From: Cladopsammia gracilis | Lineage: Eukaryota > Cnidaria > Anthozoa > Scleractinia > Dendrophylliidae | Reading direction: 5' to 3' | Assembly (NCBI GenBank): GCA_022457155.1 | Contig: JAJGOT010000311.1 | Coordinates: 344,501 to 408,500 of the forward strand | DNA: 64,000 bases | Shown here: one piece after another, positions 45,700 to 58,400 of the stretch | How the letters are laid out: each line of letters opens with the position of its first letter | How positions within the stretch are numbered: the stretch's first letter is position 1 | The notes under the pieces: generated by a model | What the model saw: the letters and a program-made list of their open reading frames with translations, nothing else | Databases searched by the model: none | Told to the model about the DNA's origin: nothing | Position numbers and translations under genes: made by a program

Positions 45700-48600
45700 T
45701 TATGTGATATCCGTCAGTGGATCTTCGCGGCAGTTGATAGCGTATAACAGTTTTTCGCTCATTATTTCCTGGGTGGAATACTGCGGAAGCTTCACCATGA
45801 ACATACACGTTTCCACGCGAATGTAGCGTGCGTCTGAGGGACCTGGAATTTGAAATATCCCGGATAGAATAAAACCATCACGTGGCTAGATACTATTGCA
45901 CCCATTTGTGAACAAGACAAAAGTCGAAGAATTAAGGCAAAAATCAACAACACAAGCCTAGTCAAGCGACAGGGAGCATTGCCACAATTCCACTACGTTC
46001 TGATAATGGGTGTTTCGGGTGAAACAGCCAACGTCAAGTAACGGGTGTCGAAACATTGTATGGTAAAGGTGACGTGTCTTTACAAGTGACAGCTGGCGCT
46101 TTTTGGTTAGAGTGGCAATGCGTAGAGGAGTATTATTACTACTACTACTCCCCAAGGTTGGCTGAGAAAGACAATGTGGAGTGAAGTCTTCTTGTCTGAG
46201 GAAACACGATCACGACAAAACGAAAACCTTCACCATGCCTGATAACAAGTTATGGATAAGTCCTCGTATTATTTCTTAACATTGTATACAAGTTTAAAAG
46301 CTCCAAAGATAGGTAAACGTAGATGTGAGCTGTAATAAATACTTAAACAAACGAGGGAGTGCGTTCTAACCCTCCGATTGGAGTGCAAGGACCACACACA
46401 CCGTTGTGACAATCATTCAACCTGGTGCGCGTGTTTAATACATGCAGAGAAGTCGATGTACTAGTACTTGAATCTCAAGCTCAGTTATAACGAGTTGCTA
46501 TTCTGTGACCCACGGATTACTTTCCGCGCGATCTAATTGGATAAATCATACAACGTGGTGGATGAAGGGTATCGGGCGATATTCCCCTTCTGATTCGATA
46601 TCATAGCTCGATTTTATGCACAACAAAAAGCCAACCCCATATTTTTAATCCAGTCACGTTGTGCACCATTTTTCCCGCCCGCAGGAGCTAAATTCGTAAG
46701 AACGGCGTTCCGAGATGGCGACTCGACAGCAACCGACTTGCGCCAAAGCTCCATTATCCTACTACAACTACGTCTCGTCTCACAAAGTTAAACGTGTTAT
46801 CTACAGGTATTCGTTGAATTTAAGTTCTACATTACCTCTGCCGTCAGGCGGTCCAATCTTCATCGGGTATGGTGGCACATGTACATCAGCTGTATTGGGA
46901 TTGCCATCCTGACACGTGCAACGGCTTGGTAACCGCTCCTGGTTGCATGCAAACTTCACAAACTTTCGAAGCTGATCCTGGAAATAAAGAACAACTCTTA
47001 CTATGGCACTTTGGGTCGGTTGTGGGCTTGGTGATGTTGAAAACAAAGTTAGACAATCTGATGTGGCAGATAGTGGTAGTATTCCAGTTCCAACTTGCTA
47101 TCCAGCACAATCAGCCAAGCATATCATTATTTGCCACTCCAAGGAGACTGAGCACCAGCTTTCGGCACTAGGCTTTCTGGGATCGTTTGGATAACCAGCG
47201 TTACTCATGATAGGTTGATGGTTTCCAAAGGCAACCATTAACCAATCACAGCTCATATTGGTTACCCAAACGATCCCAGAAATCTCACTGCCAAAAGCTG
47301 TTGCTCAGACCCCACAGTTTCTGGAGGGGCGAATACATCAAAAGGAACTGGATCCTTTTCCTTGGAAATCTCATTGTTGAGCTAGAGCTAATAGATAATT
47401 TTTTCAGTCTCTCCGGAAGCCGAAGTACAAAGGCTTAACAGTCCACTCGCTTTCGTGTTTTGATGATGAACCCACACTCGGGGGAGCACAGGTTGTCGAC
47501 CAATTTTCTCTGTAAATACTCTCTGTTTTCTGCAATCTTTTCAAATTCTTTTCAAACTGACCTAAGGACATGCCCAGCGATTGGTCTCGGACTTGGGTAG
47601 ACATTCACCATTTAATCTGTTTGGTCAACCAGGTTCTTTCTTGCTTTGTTTGTTTTGACCTGTGCTGAATGAGCTATGAAAGATTAAGATTTGCGCCTAC
47701 CTGAGAAAAGCTTTCCATTGAGTTCCAGAAGTATTCGATATGTACATCTGTATCTTTAACCCCGGCAACGTAAGCTGTATGGGCCTGACGCAAAGAAAAG
47801 GAACCCGATATCAGTGGGTTTCACTTAGCACCAAGCAACTCAATTGAATCAAATTATGGTTTGCCTTTTTCAAAGTATTTTTATCAAGTAATCACTTGCG
47901 AATGCACGAGAAGGTCGAAAGTCTAAAATAATACCACAATTTGTCCCAGGAAGAACGCCCGGAATTCAGTCTGAAGCACTTCCAAGACAAATTCATCATC
48001 ACCAGAGTTATAATGCAAGGTGAAAGGGACAAACCTTGAGAAATCCAAGGTCTAGAGAAGGTAAACCACAGGTACGAATTTCCATGTCCAGCGGTGTCAT
48101 GACCGTGAGCACTTGCAGTGGGACCACTGAAGACAGACCACAGCGCAAAGCAGCCATCCGGGACTCACAACGGAGCTCCTTCAACCGTAGCTCCCTGATG
48201 GCCTCTACGTACGATTTGTGATTTTCCCATCTGCGGCAGAAAGAGACGTATAACACGATGCATCAGAGACCTATATCACGAGTTTACGCCGGTTACCATA
48301 AATTAAGAAACGCTAGTTAAAGACACGAAGAAAGTTTGTATTTTTTTAATATGCGAATAAATTGTGTAGATCCAGCCGTTGACTGCTTGGCTTTGACTTT
48401 TTGGTCAACTATTAAAGGTCCACCTTCACCCAAAAGACGTTGCAGTCGTTTGTTTTTGTTTTGAAATGCTCCATTGTTCATACGCGTGATCTGATTGGTT
48501 GCACGCATTCAAGGGTGAATTTCGTGTACTCGAAATTCAGCACAGAAAGTGATAACGGCGCGCACAGCATTTTGGGTGAAGGTGGGCCTTTAAAAGTAAA

Positions 48601-51600
48601 CTGAAGACCCACCCCCCTCTCTGCTCCGGCCCACCTCCCTCCATACTGTTTGACCAGTCCCTAATAAGGAAAAAAACACTTACGTGACGGCGATGTTAGC
48701 TCCATCCGTACAAAGCTCTACTTCCTCGCCGTCAAGAGAAGTGTAAACAAATCGGTATGGACAAAGATCTGCTTCAAAACATAGCGTCTGAAACTCTTCT
48801 TCACTTTCCACCTGCAATGAAAGTAAGTCTTTCGTCAAGGCAATGTGCCCTTTCTCAATTCCCATTACAGTTGATCTGCTCTTTCTTTTACCAAAGGGAC
48901 GAAGCTAAATGTCCCTAACTGAGAGGTGTTCGTATACAGGGTATGTATTTTACGTCATTTTAAAGGCTTTCGCGTACTTGCAAATGGCCCAAACTCGTGT
49001 TTTAGTTGTGTTATAATTTTTAAGTTTGGGGAGAAAAAGAAATATGTGACAATTAAATGATTATGTATGATGTAAAGCTTGGCGCGAAAAAGAGCAATGA
49101 TGATGATGATGATGTAAAGCCAATGATACACGGCTCAACATTTGTGGGTGTTTATTGGTGTTGCGGAAGCCATTGTTGGTTAGCTTTTGTGTTGTGGTGT
49201 GGGTATTGTTCGGTGTCTTGAATCTTTTGTTTTACGTTATTTGGTGATCACACCATCCACAACACCAAGAAACTACCACATTTGTTGATCAGCAGATGTT
49301 GGGAATGCTGTGCAACAAATGTTGAACAATGTATCATGCCTTGTTGAATGTTGAAATAGGCCATTCAACATGTTGAACGAAAATAGGGACAGGCTCTATT
49401 CCGTTCAACGATTTGCAACTTGTTGAACGACGCCAGTGAATCGTTATAAAATGTTGAATGTCTTTTCTACTCATTCAACAAGTTACAACATCGTTCAACA
49501 TTTCAGTGTTGATCAACAGATGTTGTGACTGCTGCTCAGAAAATGTTGTGCAGTGTATCATCCCATGTTGAATGTTGAAACAGGCCATTCAACATACCGT
49601 ATTTCCTCGAATAAACGCCGCGGCGTTTATTAAATTTTTCATGATTTGGGTGCGGCGTTTATTCGAGGGCGGCGTTTATTTAAAATGATGTTTATTTTGT
49701 TAAACAATCAACCGTAACTGTACTTAAAAAGTAGAAAAAAGATACAGTTCTTTGTCTGGCTGTTTGTTTTGCACCCAGGGGTGCGGCGTTTATTCGAGGG
49801 CGGCGTTTATTAATATTTTGGCTCTCAGGTGCGGCGTTTATTTGAGGGCGGCGTTTATTCGAGGAAATACGGTATTGAACGAAAATAGAGACAGGCTCTA
49901 TTCCGTTTAACGATTTGCAACTTGTTGAACGACCTCAGTCAATCGTTTTAAAATGTTGAATGTCTTTTCTACTCATTCAACAAGTTACAACATCGTTCAA
50001 CAATTGTTCAAGAATGTTTTTTTTTACCCAGTTAGGATTGCAATACAGTTTCCGTAATAAAGAGGTTAAGTTTATATGAATTTACTCTCTGCGGCCGAAA
50101 TTAATTGTTCATTGTCCATATATATGGGGATTTTACCGGGACCAAATGAAGTGTCTGTAATACAGGTGCCCGTATTAGAGAGGTATCTGTAAGGAGAGGC
50201 TTGACCGTATTCTCCTATACCCTAATATAATGGAAAAAGAAAACGGAAAGAACCCGCTAGTGTAGCAGCTCTCAGAAACCTCTATTTTCATTGGCCTTGT
50301 AAAACATAGCTGCTATTGTCTTTAGGGCTAGGGTCCATTGTTGTGTTGTTTGTTCTATTGTTCTCTCGAAGGGTATCGAACCAATGGTGTGAGACCTTAC
50401 GAGAGCTGCTACATCGGCCAAAGAAAGAAAATGTATGTTCCATTACCGCCGTTACTGCCGTTTTCTTCAAATGGAAAGCATAAAAACAAAAGTTTAATTT
50501 CACCTCGGAGAAGCGGCGTAAGTAGTTGTAGGTGAGGACATCACATTCTTTGAGGTCATCGTGCGAGTCTAGCGGCAGGTTCAACAGGCTTTTCCAGAAA
50601 GACGGTAGCAAATCCAGAGCGAGGGGAATGTCAGACCGCACAGCAATCCCGAGTAACTGTGGAAAAATATAAGTAGTAAGATAAGAATCGAAAGAAGCAC
50701 AATGGCGTCGGGTGATTGAAGTAAAATCTAGTGTCCAATGATTATCATTTTCCTTTGTTAGTCCGCATAGCAGGGCGCCCCTTGTAATAGCAGGGCGCCT
50801 CGCGCGCGTCCCGGAGATCGCGCACTATATTACTTTAATTTGCGCCTAATACTCGGGCGTTTCCTTTGTTCCAGCTTATGGTTATAAAAGACAAAGAAGA
50901 ATCAAATCAAACCCAGAACAATTTAAACCACAACAAAAGCAATTATAAAAATAGAGATTTTCCAGTTGGTACTTAAAAAAGTACCAACTCAAAAAAAATT
51001 GACGAATTCTTCTTCTGCTGCACCCTTCATTTCACAGACGGCGAAATATAATATGTAACTCGGTAGAAACTCAATCAAACTCACAGGCAATAAGGGGGGC
51101 AATGGGGCCTATAAGAAACCGGAAAATGAACCGCTCATAATTTTCTTTAAAAACCGAAAGACATCAATAAAAATCGCTCGAAACCGAAAACCACCGACCA
51201 TAATGATCAAAAAAATAAATTCACAAACCTGAACTTCCCAACAACCCTTAATGCTCAGCTTTCTTCATTTATTTTAAAGTCATTGCAATAGAATAAGGCA
51301 AAAGTTCTACCGCCTTTTGTGGAACACTTTCACCGGATTCGGACCGAGGTGAAAAAAGGAGGTCTAGGAACTAGGCAAGCGAAAAAACAAAAACCGCTTT
51401 TTTATTCGTAAAAACCGAAAACCGGATGTTAAAAATGGAAAAAAAGAAAACCGCAGCGGATACCAAAACCGACAAACCGGAAATTTTGAGTGTAAAAACC
51501 GAAAAACCGATCTAAAAAATGACCGAAATCGTAAAAGCGAAAAACCCCCAATGCCCCCACATCATGTATATGTTGTGGTGCAATTTTGTCCTTGGTGCAA

Positions 51601-54141
51601 ATTTTATTTTCCTTTGTTTTGGGGTATGGAAATGTATAATAATGAGTTTTGAACAAAGGAAAATTAAATTTGCACCAAGGACAAAATTGCACCACAACAT
51701 GTATAAATACAAGGTAAGTAAAAAAAAAATGAGAATTAGGCAAAACTTCCACTGCCTTTTGTGGGCCACTTTCACCGGATTCGGACCGAGGTGAAAAAAA
51801 GAGGTCTTGGAACTAGGCAAGCGAAAAACCAAAAACCGCTATTTTTATTCATAAAAACCGAAAACCGCATGTTAAAAATGGAAAAAAAGAAAACCGCAGC
51901 GGATACCAAAAACAAAAATCCGGAAATTTGGAGTACAAAAACCGAAAAACCGATCTAAAAAATGACCGAAACCGTAAAACCGAAAACCCCAATTGGTGCC
52001 CACCCCCGTGAATGTAATTTAATTTAATAATTTTCCCACATCATATATATAAATACAAGGGACATAAAATAAAGGAGAGTGATAGAAAGTATATTTCCTG
52101 TGCAGCGTCTGATACCAAGTAAAAATATTATTAGGGACAGCGTCGAATATAGACATTTAGTGCGTCAAATGAATGCTTTACCTGACCAAAGAAGATCAGC
52201 AACTTTTCCTCCGAGTACGTCATGGGACCCGGCTTCAATATATATTTACCCTGCATTTCATAGACAAGAACGACAACAAGTAAATGCCTTGAAAGTTGAA
52301 CACTAATGAGTAACAGGCAAACAAATTTGCAGGGATGATTAATCCCGTTTATACCCAAGAGTCCGATGAAAACCCCGTTTCAGTTTCGTGTTGCAAAATG
52401 AAGAACAGGATCGTAGGAAAGTACTACTTTCAAATGGACGGTGACACACAGATTTGTAAGTTAGAAGCACATAACATGATCCGAGATTTGTCTCTTTTTT
52501 AGGGGAGGTGGTGGGGGGGAGGTGTGAGAGGGTCAAAGAGGACGTACCTTATTCATGTTTGCAGCAGAACTGGGGCATGGAGCTAGGAGTCCGACGTGGT
52601 TACCCTGGAGTTCACGGGCCATCAGCCACATGAAGTGACGAAACGAACCTCCTGAGGAAAGAAAAACAAAACAACAACAACAACATATACATATCCACAT
52701 TAGAATATTCAAAACAAATGAGTCCCTCAACAGAATTGATTACTTTGATTACCTGAACCCAGGACCTGTTCTCCTCGAAGGTGAACCTTGAGAGGAAAGA
52801 CTGGGTCCCCACCAGTGGCGACCTTGACTCTGAGTCCGCTGGATGACAGATTAGAGATGTGACGAGCGGCCTGACAGAACTGAGGTCCGGCTGATGATAC
52901 CTTGTCCGCTGAAAACACACACGGCTCAGTTTATTACAGGGTCAAAAACTTCACGGGAAAGGTTACAGATGCATTCTTTACATTCACACATTATAGTTGA
53001 ATAAGTTATTACTCAAACTCGGTTCAAAATCTTCAAAACCGCTATAAAGAAACAACATGGAAAAATGACGTTTAGTCCGCTTAACCATCTTCTTTTGTAA
53101 AGAGAAATGATGTCTATCACTGTGGAATTACCTTCTAAGGCTTCCAATGGATCCAAAGAGACTTCAGGCGGCGAGTCTTCAGCTCCGCGGTGTGCCGTGT
53201 GGTTGAGCACGTGATTCAAAAGCGCTACCTTGGTGTGGTAGAACAGGAGCCCGCGAGCTTCCCTGAGCAGAGTAGCAGTGCTGAGGTTGTACGAGTCAGC
53301 GGCTCGTAAGTCAGTCACTGGTAACAGCAGTCGCTCCACATCCGAATTTAATGACTTGAGGAAGGCAAACCGACTCCTGAGACTACGGAGGGATAGTCCT
53401 AAAACCAAATAATATTAAAACAGGTGTGGACTTTCCATGTGAAGGTCGGAAGTTTAAGTCCTTGTCTCTGTCAAGTTGTTGTTTTCTTACACAAGAACCT
53501 TTGTTTCACATTGTCTCTCTCCGCCAAAGTGTATTACGGCGAACATAATTCCGTTGTAACCCTCCATCCAAGGGGCGGGGAGGGATGGGGGGATGGGGGG
53601 GGGGGGGGACGGGGGAGATAGCAACTACCTTTGTTCCTTCACGCTTCAGAGAAACTGGGTTAAGCTCCGGCTTCTGTCTGTCTTTAAGTCCGTAGGTTAC
53701 CAGGAAGTTTTTTCCCTGCACAAGTAAAAACAGCCTGTGTACAGCCACCTCCTCCTCTCAATAAAAATCAGGCGGTGTACACTGGCTAGTAAAAACGGCG
53801 TCCCTTAATATCAGAAAATAAACGTGCGCTTTGAGAATTACTTTTTCGGGCTCAAAAGAGAAACAAGATGTCAGCTCCAATGAGTTAACGGACCTGAAAC
53901 CTGCAAGGGGTTCAAGAAACGAGCTTCAGACGTCAGTTTATTATGCATACCTTGTAGCGGATAAAAGTCTTCGCTGGTAAGATCTTCCTCGGAGAGAAGA
54001 AGTTCATCTGGCATTAGACGGGACGGTGTAGTAGACCAGGCGCGACACAGGGTATCCACGTAAAGGACAAGGGCGTGGTCTCGAGTCACAGGCCAGGCAA
54101 AATGGTCTGATTCCATCTCGGACGGCAAGAAATGTGTGCAC
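45700..54141 (-). CDS. HECTD4: HECTD4-like HECT E3 ubiquitin ligase, C-terminal part (11 exons)
   Basis: Exons in transcript order: 54141-53951, 53398-53132, 52908-52753, 52651-52548, 52250-52182, 50656-50504, 48811-48684, 48230-48035, 47784-47701, 46977-46836, 45842-45700. Phases agree at every junction, giving 543 residues plus stop; the first exon begins in phase 2, so the gene continues upstream beyond the window. HECT ligases accept ubiquitin from an E2 on a cysteine and pass it to a substrate. N-lobe motifs are GSFRHFMWLMAREL, CPSSAANMNKG, GPMTYSEEKLLIFFGQLLG and DIPLALDLLPSFWKSL. C-lobe motifs are FVKFACNQERLP and PPYPMKIGPPDG. The last exon carries the catalytic Cys in VETCMFM (codon 45,805-45,807) followed by KLPQYS. 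Similarity to human HECTD4 (about 4,000 residues) is strong. Confidence 0.93.
45843..46835. other. Last intron of the HECTD4-like gene
   Basis: It holds a decayed SINE piece at about 46,136-46,240 (caatgtggagtgaagtcttc, related to the SINE body). On the plus strand, 46,715-46,805 is an ATG-led stretch ending at a GT site, which I list only as a finding. Confidence 0.55.
47171..47283. mobile_element. Short foldback MITE in a HECTD4 intron
   Basis: The ends tttctgggatcgtttgg and ccaaacgatcccagaaa are inverted repeats, followed inward by a taacca/tggtta pair. About 113 bp, non-coding. Confidence 0.75.
48412..48595. mobile_element. Short MITE in a HECTD4 intron
   Basis: The ends aaaggtccaccttcaccc and gggtgaaggtgggccttt are inverted with one mismatch. 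The flank on each side reads ttaaagg / cctttaa. Non-coding. Confidence 0.7.
49100..50004. mobile_element. Nested DNA elements in a HECTD4 intron
   Basis: The outer element contains many ttgaac/gttcaa and atgttgaatg motifs. Two direct copies of a segment of about 130 bp (from about 49,371 and from about 49,876; gacaggctctattccgtt) flank an inner element. The inner element at 49,597-49,872 has inverted ends (ccgtatttcctcgaataaac and complement), TA on both sides, and internal repeats of gcggcgtttattcgaggg. The segment at 49,190-49,275 is the reverse complement of 9,021-9,118. Confidence 0.75.
51307..51995. repeat. Direct repeats flanking an inverted repeat in a HECTD4 intron
   Basis: A segment of about 250 bp (tctaccgccttttgtgg...ggattcggaccgaggtgaaa...aaaaccgaaaaccg) occurs twice, at about 51,307-51,540 and 51,741-51,995. 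Between them lie arms 51,570-51,617 and 51,654-51,702 (tgttgtggtgcaattttgtc and its near-complement). The layout suggests duplication around a foldback or a nested element. Confidence 0.75.
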
Positions 54142-55298
54142 CTGAAATAAACTGGGTTTGTTAGAAAGATCACGTACAACGCCAACGAGGCTCAGAAACT
54201 ATAGAGTTAACAGTATAAGAACTTGTTCTGTTACACTTTTACACAATGTCATTGCTGAGTGTTTTATGACGAGTCCTTCAAGTTATAAATCCTGCGTGAT
54301 GTGAAATAAAGAGTGTGGACCCAGTGTAAGGTTTTTCATATGTTGTGCACTGCTCAATGTAAGCTACAGCCCAATTGAAGCTGAAGCAAGTTTATGACAT
54401 ATCATTTGGCAAGCAGAGAAACTACATTAAAACTAATCAGATAGGCTCCAGTAAAATTATCACGAATCTTAATGTAACAGATTGTGAGTAGTCTTTTATT
54501 TCACTCAAGGAGAGTCGAGCGAGCGAAACACGCGCGCGCGAGAAAACAGCCTACTGCGCGTCGCGTCGTGGCAGGCAATTGTTGGCCTATTTGAGCCAAA
54601 AGTATGGGACAACTAGCGCGTGGCCAAAATATGCAAATTGGGACTTGTGACGTCAACAGTTGTGCAGACCTTCGTAGTCAACATGGTAGTCAAAACGTAT
54701 CGTCGGAGGACATTTCCAACTGTGCAAAACTGCTAAAAATATAGCTAAAACAGTGGTTTGTTTACGAGAAATACTGAAGCGTCTGAAATTGCATAACTGA
54801 TGACGTCACCATGTTATTTGCTTCTGCTTCTCTGTTTTTCTGCCGTAAGGATCAGTTTGCCATTTCTTTTGTTTCACTTCAAGTTTTTAAACTGATCTAG
54901 TTCTGGAATCCCAGATCCGGCCATTCTCAACGGTTTGTTGCAGTGATCGTTCATTCTAAGTTTCTTTTTATACTAGTTCCAGGACCCAACGAAGTTCATT
55001 TTCGACCAACTTTGGACGTCCAAAAAAATACTTTTCATTGCTTGACCATAACTTAAATTGGAAAATTATGAATCTGTGAGTAGTTATGTAAGGCACTGTA
55101 GCTCACTTTACATCACCCATAAAAGTATCGAATTTTGCCCGTTACATTTCCTCGTTAAATTTTTCAAGATTTTTTCAAAAAATCCTCGTTAAATTTCCAA
55201 AATTGTCGTTAATTTAGTGTATTTTGGAAATTTTCCTCGGTAAAAACCCAGTGGGTAACCATCTTACCCGTACATCAGCATTTCTGAGAAAATTCTGG
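54142..55298. other. HECTD4 intron and unresolved left end of the Polinton-like element
   Basis: No gene is seen. The stretch 54,520-54,600 is CG-rich. Somewhere between here and 55,300 the Polinton-like element must end, because nothing of it lies nearer the HECTD4 exon. I cannot place the terminus without the opposite end, which is outside the window. Confidence 0.45.
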
Positions 55299-55380
55299 CT
55301 CACTTTCCAAAAAAACACACATCCTCATGAGCCCACTTTCCAAAAAAACACACATCCCTCATGAGGCACTTTCCAGATCT
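55299..55380. repeat. Tandem repeat beside the polymerase stop (probably terminal repeat of the Polinton)
   Basis: Two full units of about 33 bp (cactttccaaaaaaacacac + atc...ctcatga, starting at about 55,299 and 55,331) and a partial third at 55,365 lie just past the polymerase gene. Polinton terminal inverted repeats often include tandem repeats, so this may mark the inside of the left terminus (inference). Confidence 0.6.
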
Positions 55381-55400
55381 AGTGTTTTAATCGATACTCA

Positions 55401-58400
55401 TTAATATCCGTATGGAAACGTCTCGATACCAGATTCGGTCTTCACCATACACCGTTTATCGTAACACATCCGAAAGTCTTTTTTCTGGTATTTATTTACA
55501 ACCTGTTTTGTTAAAGGATCCCGAGTTATCGCTCGTTCGTTTACGGTTGTTATCTGTTCCTTTTGACCTTCGATAATCTGCTTCATCGTTTTTTGATTTA
55601 TTTTTTGACTATTTTTGTGATTCAGAGTGAAACCTTTGACCTTACATTCCATCTTCCCATCACTTGTACTGTAACTGTATGATTTTGGACCAGAACCGCA
55701 CCAATTCGTAATATAGTGTCCGTTTAACTCATCGGTTAGATCACCGAGGCTGTCACCTGTTTCGATTCGCTGTCCTCCTTCACGTTCGATATACCAACAG
55801 CTGTCGGTGTCAAAACCGAGAACCTGATCACCGAGTTTATCCAACACTTCATACAGCATCATTCTAGCGTGACTGGTTGTGAAAGCAGCAATAAATATGT
55901 TTGTGTTATTACTATTGTCAACGAACTGGTCTTTCAAGTTGTAAGTCATTTCAACCATATCTTCGTTTAAGAATTGAATGTTCAGATCGTCTAAGCTTTC
56001 ATCTAACAAGATCTTGTAAAATTCTTTTGGTTCAGTGACGTACACAGTCTGATTCATGTTATTACGCTGACCAAACTTTCCCCATAAACTACACAGAGAC
56101 AACTTTGAGATTGCCCTCCTTCCAGGATTGTACTCAATCTCATCAAGCTCGATTCCTAACTTTGATTTAACAATAGCCTTGTACTCATCAACACTCTTAT
56201 ATGTACAACCTTCCCCAACCTTCAGCTCACTACTCTCCATCTTGATCTTCATGAATTTTCTTACATAACTCTTGAAAAGGTCATCTGATCTTTTAGGGAA
56301 ATGCCACACCTCGTATATGTTTAGTACCTTGTACCCTTTACAAATCGCCACATTCAGCTCATTTGTGCACCATGTTCCTATGAATGATCGTTCATCATCT
56401 GTATGTGTACATTCCTGAATCTTATTTTCAGCGCACACTCTACAGAGCGGAAATAGCAGCTTTTCAGCCTTATCGCATTTTATTTTTACCGGTAACACAG
56501 GATGATAAAGACCTCTTGGAGGTAAAACTTTACATTTCACAAAACCAAACCAATTCTCATCGTACTCTTGAGGAGGATCGAATATCTTTGTAGGATGACC
56601 TATCGGATAATGCTTGAAGAACTGTACCGTTGAATATAAACTAACAAAGTCAACATATCTACCTTTCTCACCTTTTTTGAATGTGTAGGTCGGTTTTGTT
56701 ATATTTGTTCGTCCACCAAAAAATGCGTCCCTAGGATTAAGAGGTCCTACAAATTCCCGATTCCACGTTTTTAGAAATTTACCAAACTCTTTCTCCTTTT
56801 TCAGTTCACATTCGTAAACCTCAACCAGTTCATACCCGGCAGCTCTAATTTTATCGTTTTTCGCTACCGTCCTCTTTCTTAGAGTTAACATATCCATCTG
56901 ATTTTTTGTGTTGATTGTGTCGCATGTATAACACTTCTCACAACCGTGCCAAAAACATCCTTGAAATTCGTAGACCGTATTCCCACAGAAACCATCAACC
57001 TTTCCGATATCTGGTAAAGTCTCTTCACCACCGTTCAGAGCGTGTTTTATTTTAACACCATCTCTCTGAGAAATCCAATCTAACCATGCGATGCTACTTT
57101 TACTGTAGTTCTCTCCACGTGTAATTTCCTTTACAACAGCGATCTTTTTACGACGCATGTGGTTACTTCTGTACATGGTCATGCATACAGAAGCGATGGT
57201 TATATATTGAAGAGGGTCGATGTTACCTAACTCGATATACTGTTCTCGAAAAATCAACATACCTCTTCTGAGGATGTCTACATCACTATCACAGTAATCT
57301 CTCAACTCCTTCTTCATGTCAAACACATAGTTTTCATCAATACGTTGTTGATACCATTTTAAAAATTCCTTTCTCGCTGAAGGTTTCATGTCATCATAAC
57401 CATAGTGTTTCTTATCAGGAATCGGTCCTACATAGTTTTGGTTACACTTTGTGTTGAAATAATGTGGAAAATACCCTTTTTTCAACTCTTTCAAACCAAA
57501 TGTCTTAGGGAACGATGATAACCCCGCAGCGATAAAGTTTATAGAATCAATAAATCTAACACCCTCAGCCTTCATAGACATAATCTTTGTTCCGTTGTAA
57601 ATAATATCGGGTTTCACTCTGTTCTCTATACACCAATTTCGAATAAACTGAGCATCGTAACTTTTTGCATTGTGAGCTATGAAGGTATACCCCACATACT
57701 CATCCTTGTTAAAAATAAATTTACAAAATTCGTCGACCGTTTCAAACGTATATTTATTACCATAAAAATCGTGACAGACGACTAAATTGACCTCATGAAC
57801 ACCGGTCTCCTGAGTTGCCTCAAAATCAAAGAACATGTATTTATCGGTTCTTGTCCGACAAGAATAACACAGATTTCCATCCTTACATCCGTAACCTTGA
57901 CATTTTCCACCCCTACATTCCGTTTGAGACATGAAACAAAGATGTTCATTCATATCACAGTACTTCTCACAATTACTACACTTTGAATATCCGCAGATGT
58001 GCTTTTTTAGGTCAAAATTTTTAGAAGATGTAATTGTACGTTCGCATTTCAAACATTTACCTACTTTTTTACACACAGTATCTTTACTACCCCATGTGGA
58101 TCGTTCACGTAGATGCTCCATAAAACAATCTACTCCGAAGAAAGATCTATTACACTTATCGCATGGAATTGGTGGTTTAGAACATTTTTTCCCATCAGGA
58201 AAGTATTTAAAACATGCTGTACATTTTGCGGGGCATCTATGACAATCGCGTTTTGTGTACGGCTTTTTGCAGGTGTGACAATAATAATCTTTACTCAAGA
58301 ACGCTGGCATACTTGTGATAACGTCGAAGTGGTTTTTGTTTTTGTAAAGGTATATCATCTGTCCATCGTGCTCATTTTCAGTAGTGAAAATCAGATCATT

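Noticed and set aside
51429..51958. Frames of about 90-107 codons on both strands near 51.5-51.9 kb
   Set aside because: They lie in direct and inverted repeats rich in aaaccgaaaa and mirror each other between strands.
53629..53715. An 87-nt stretch with good splice sites and coding-like frame between two HECTD4 exons (minus strand)
   Set aside because: The preceding exon ends in phase 1 and the next begins in phase 1. Inserting this stretch would force a frame with a stop. The flanking exons join correctly without it.
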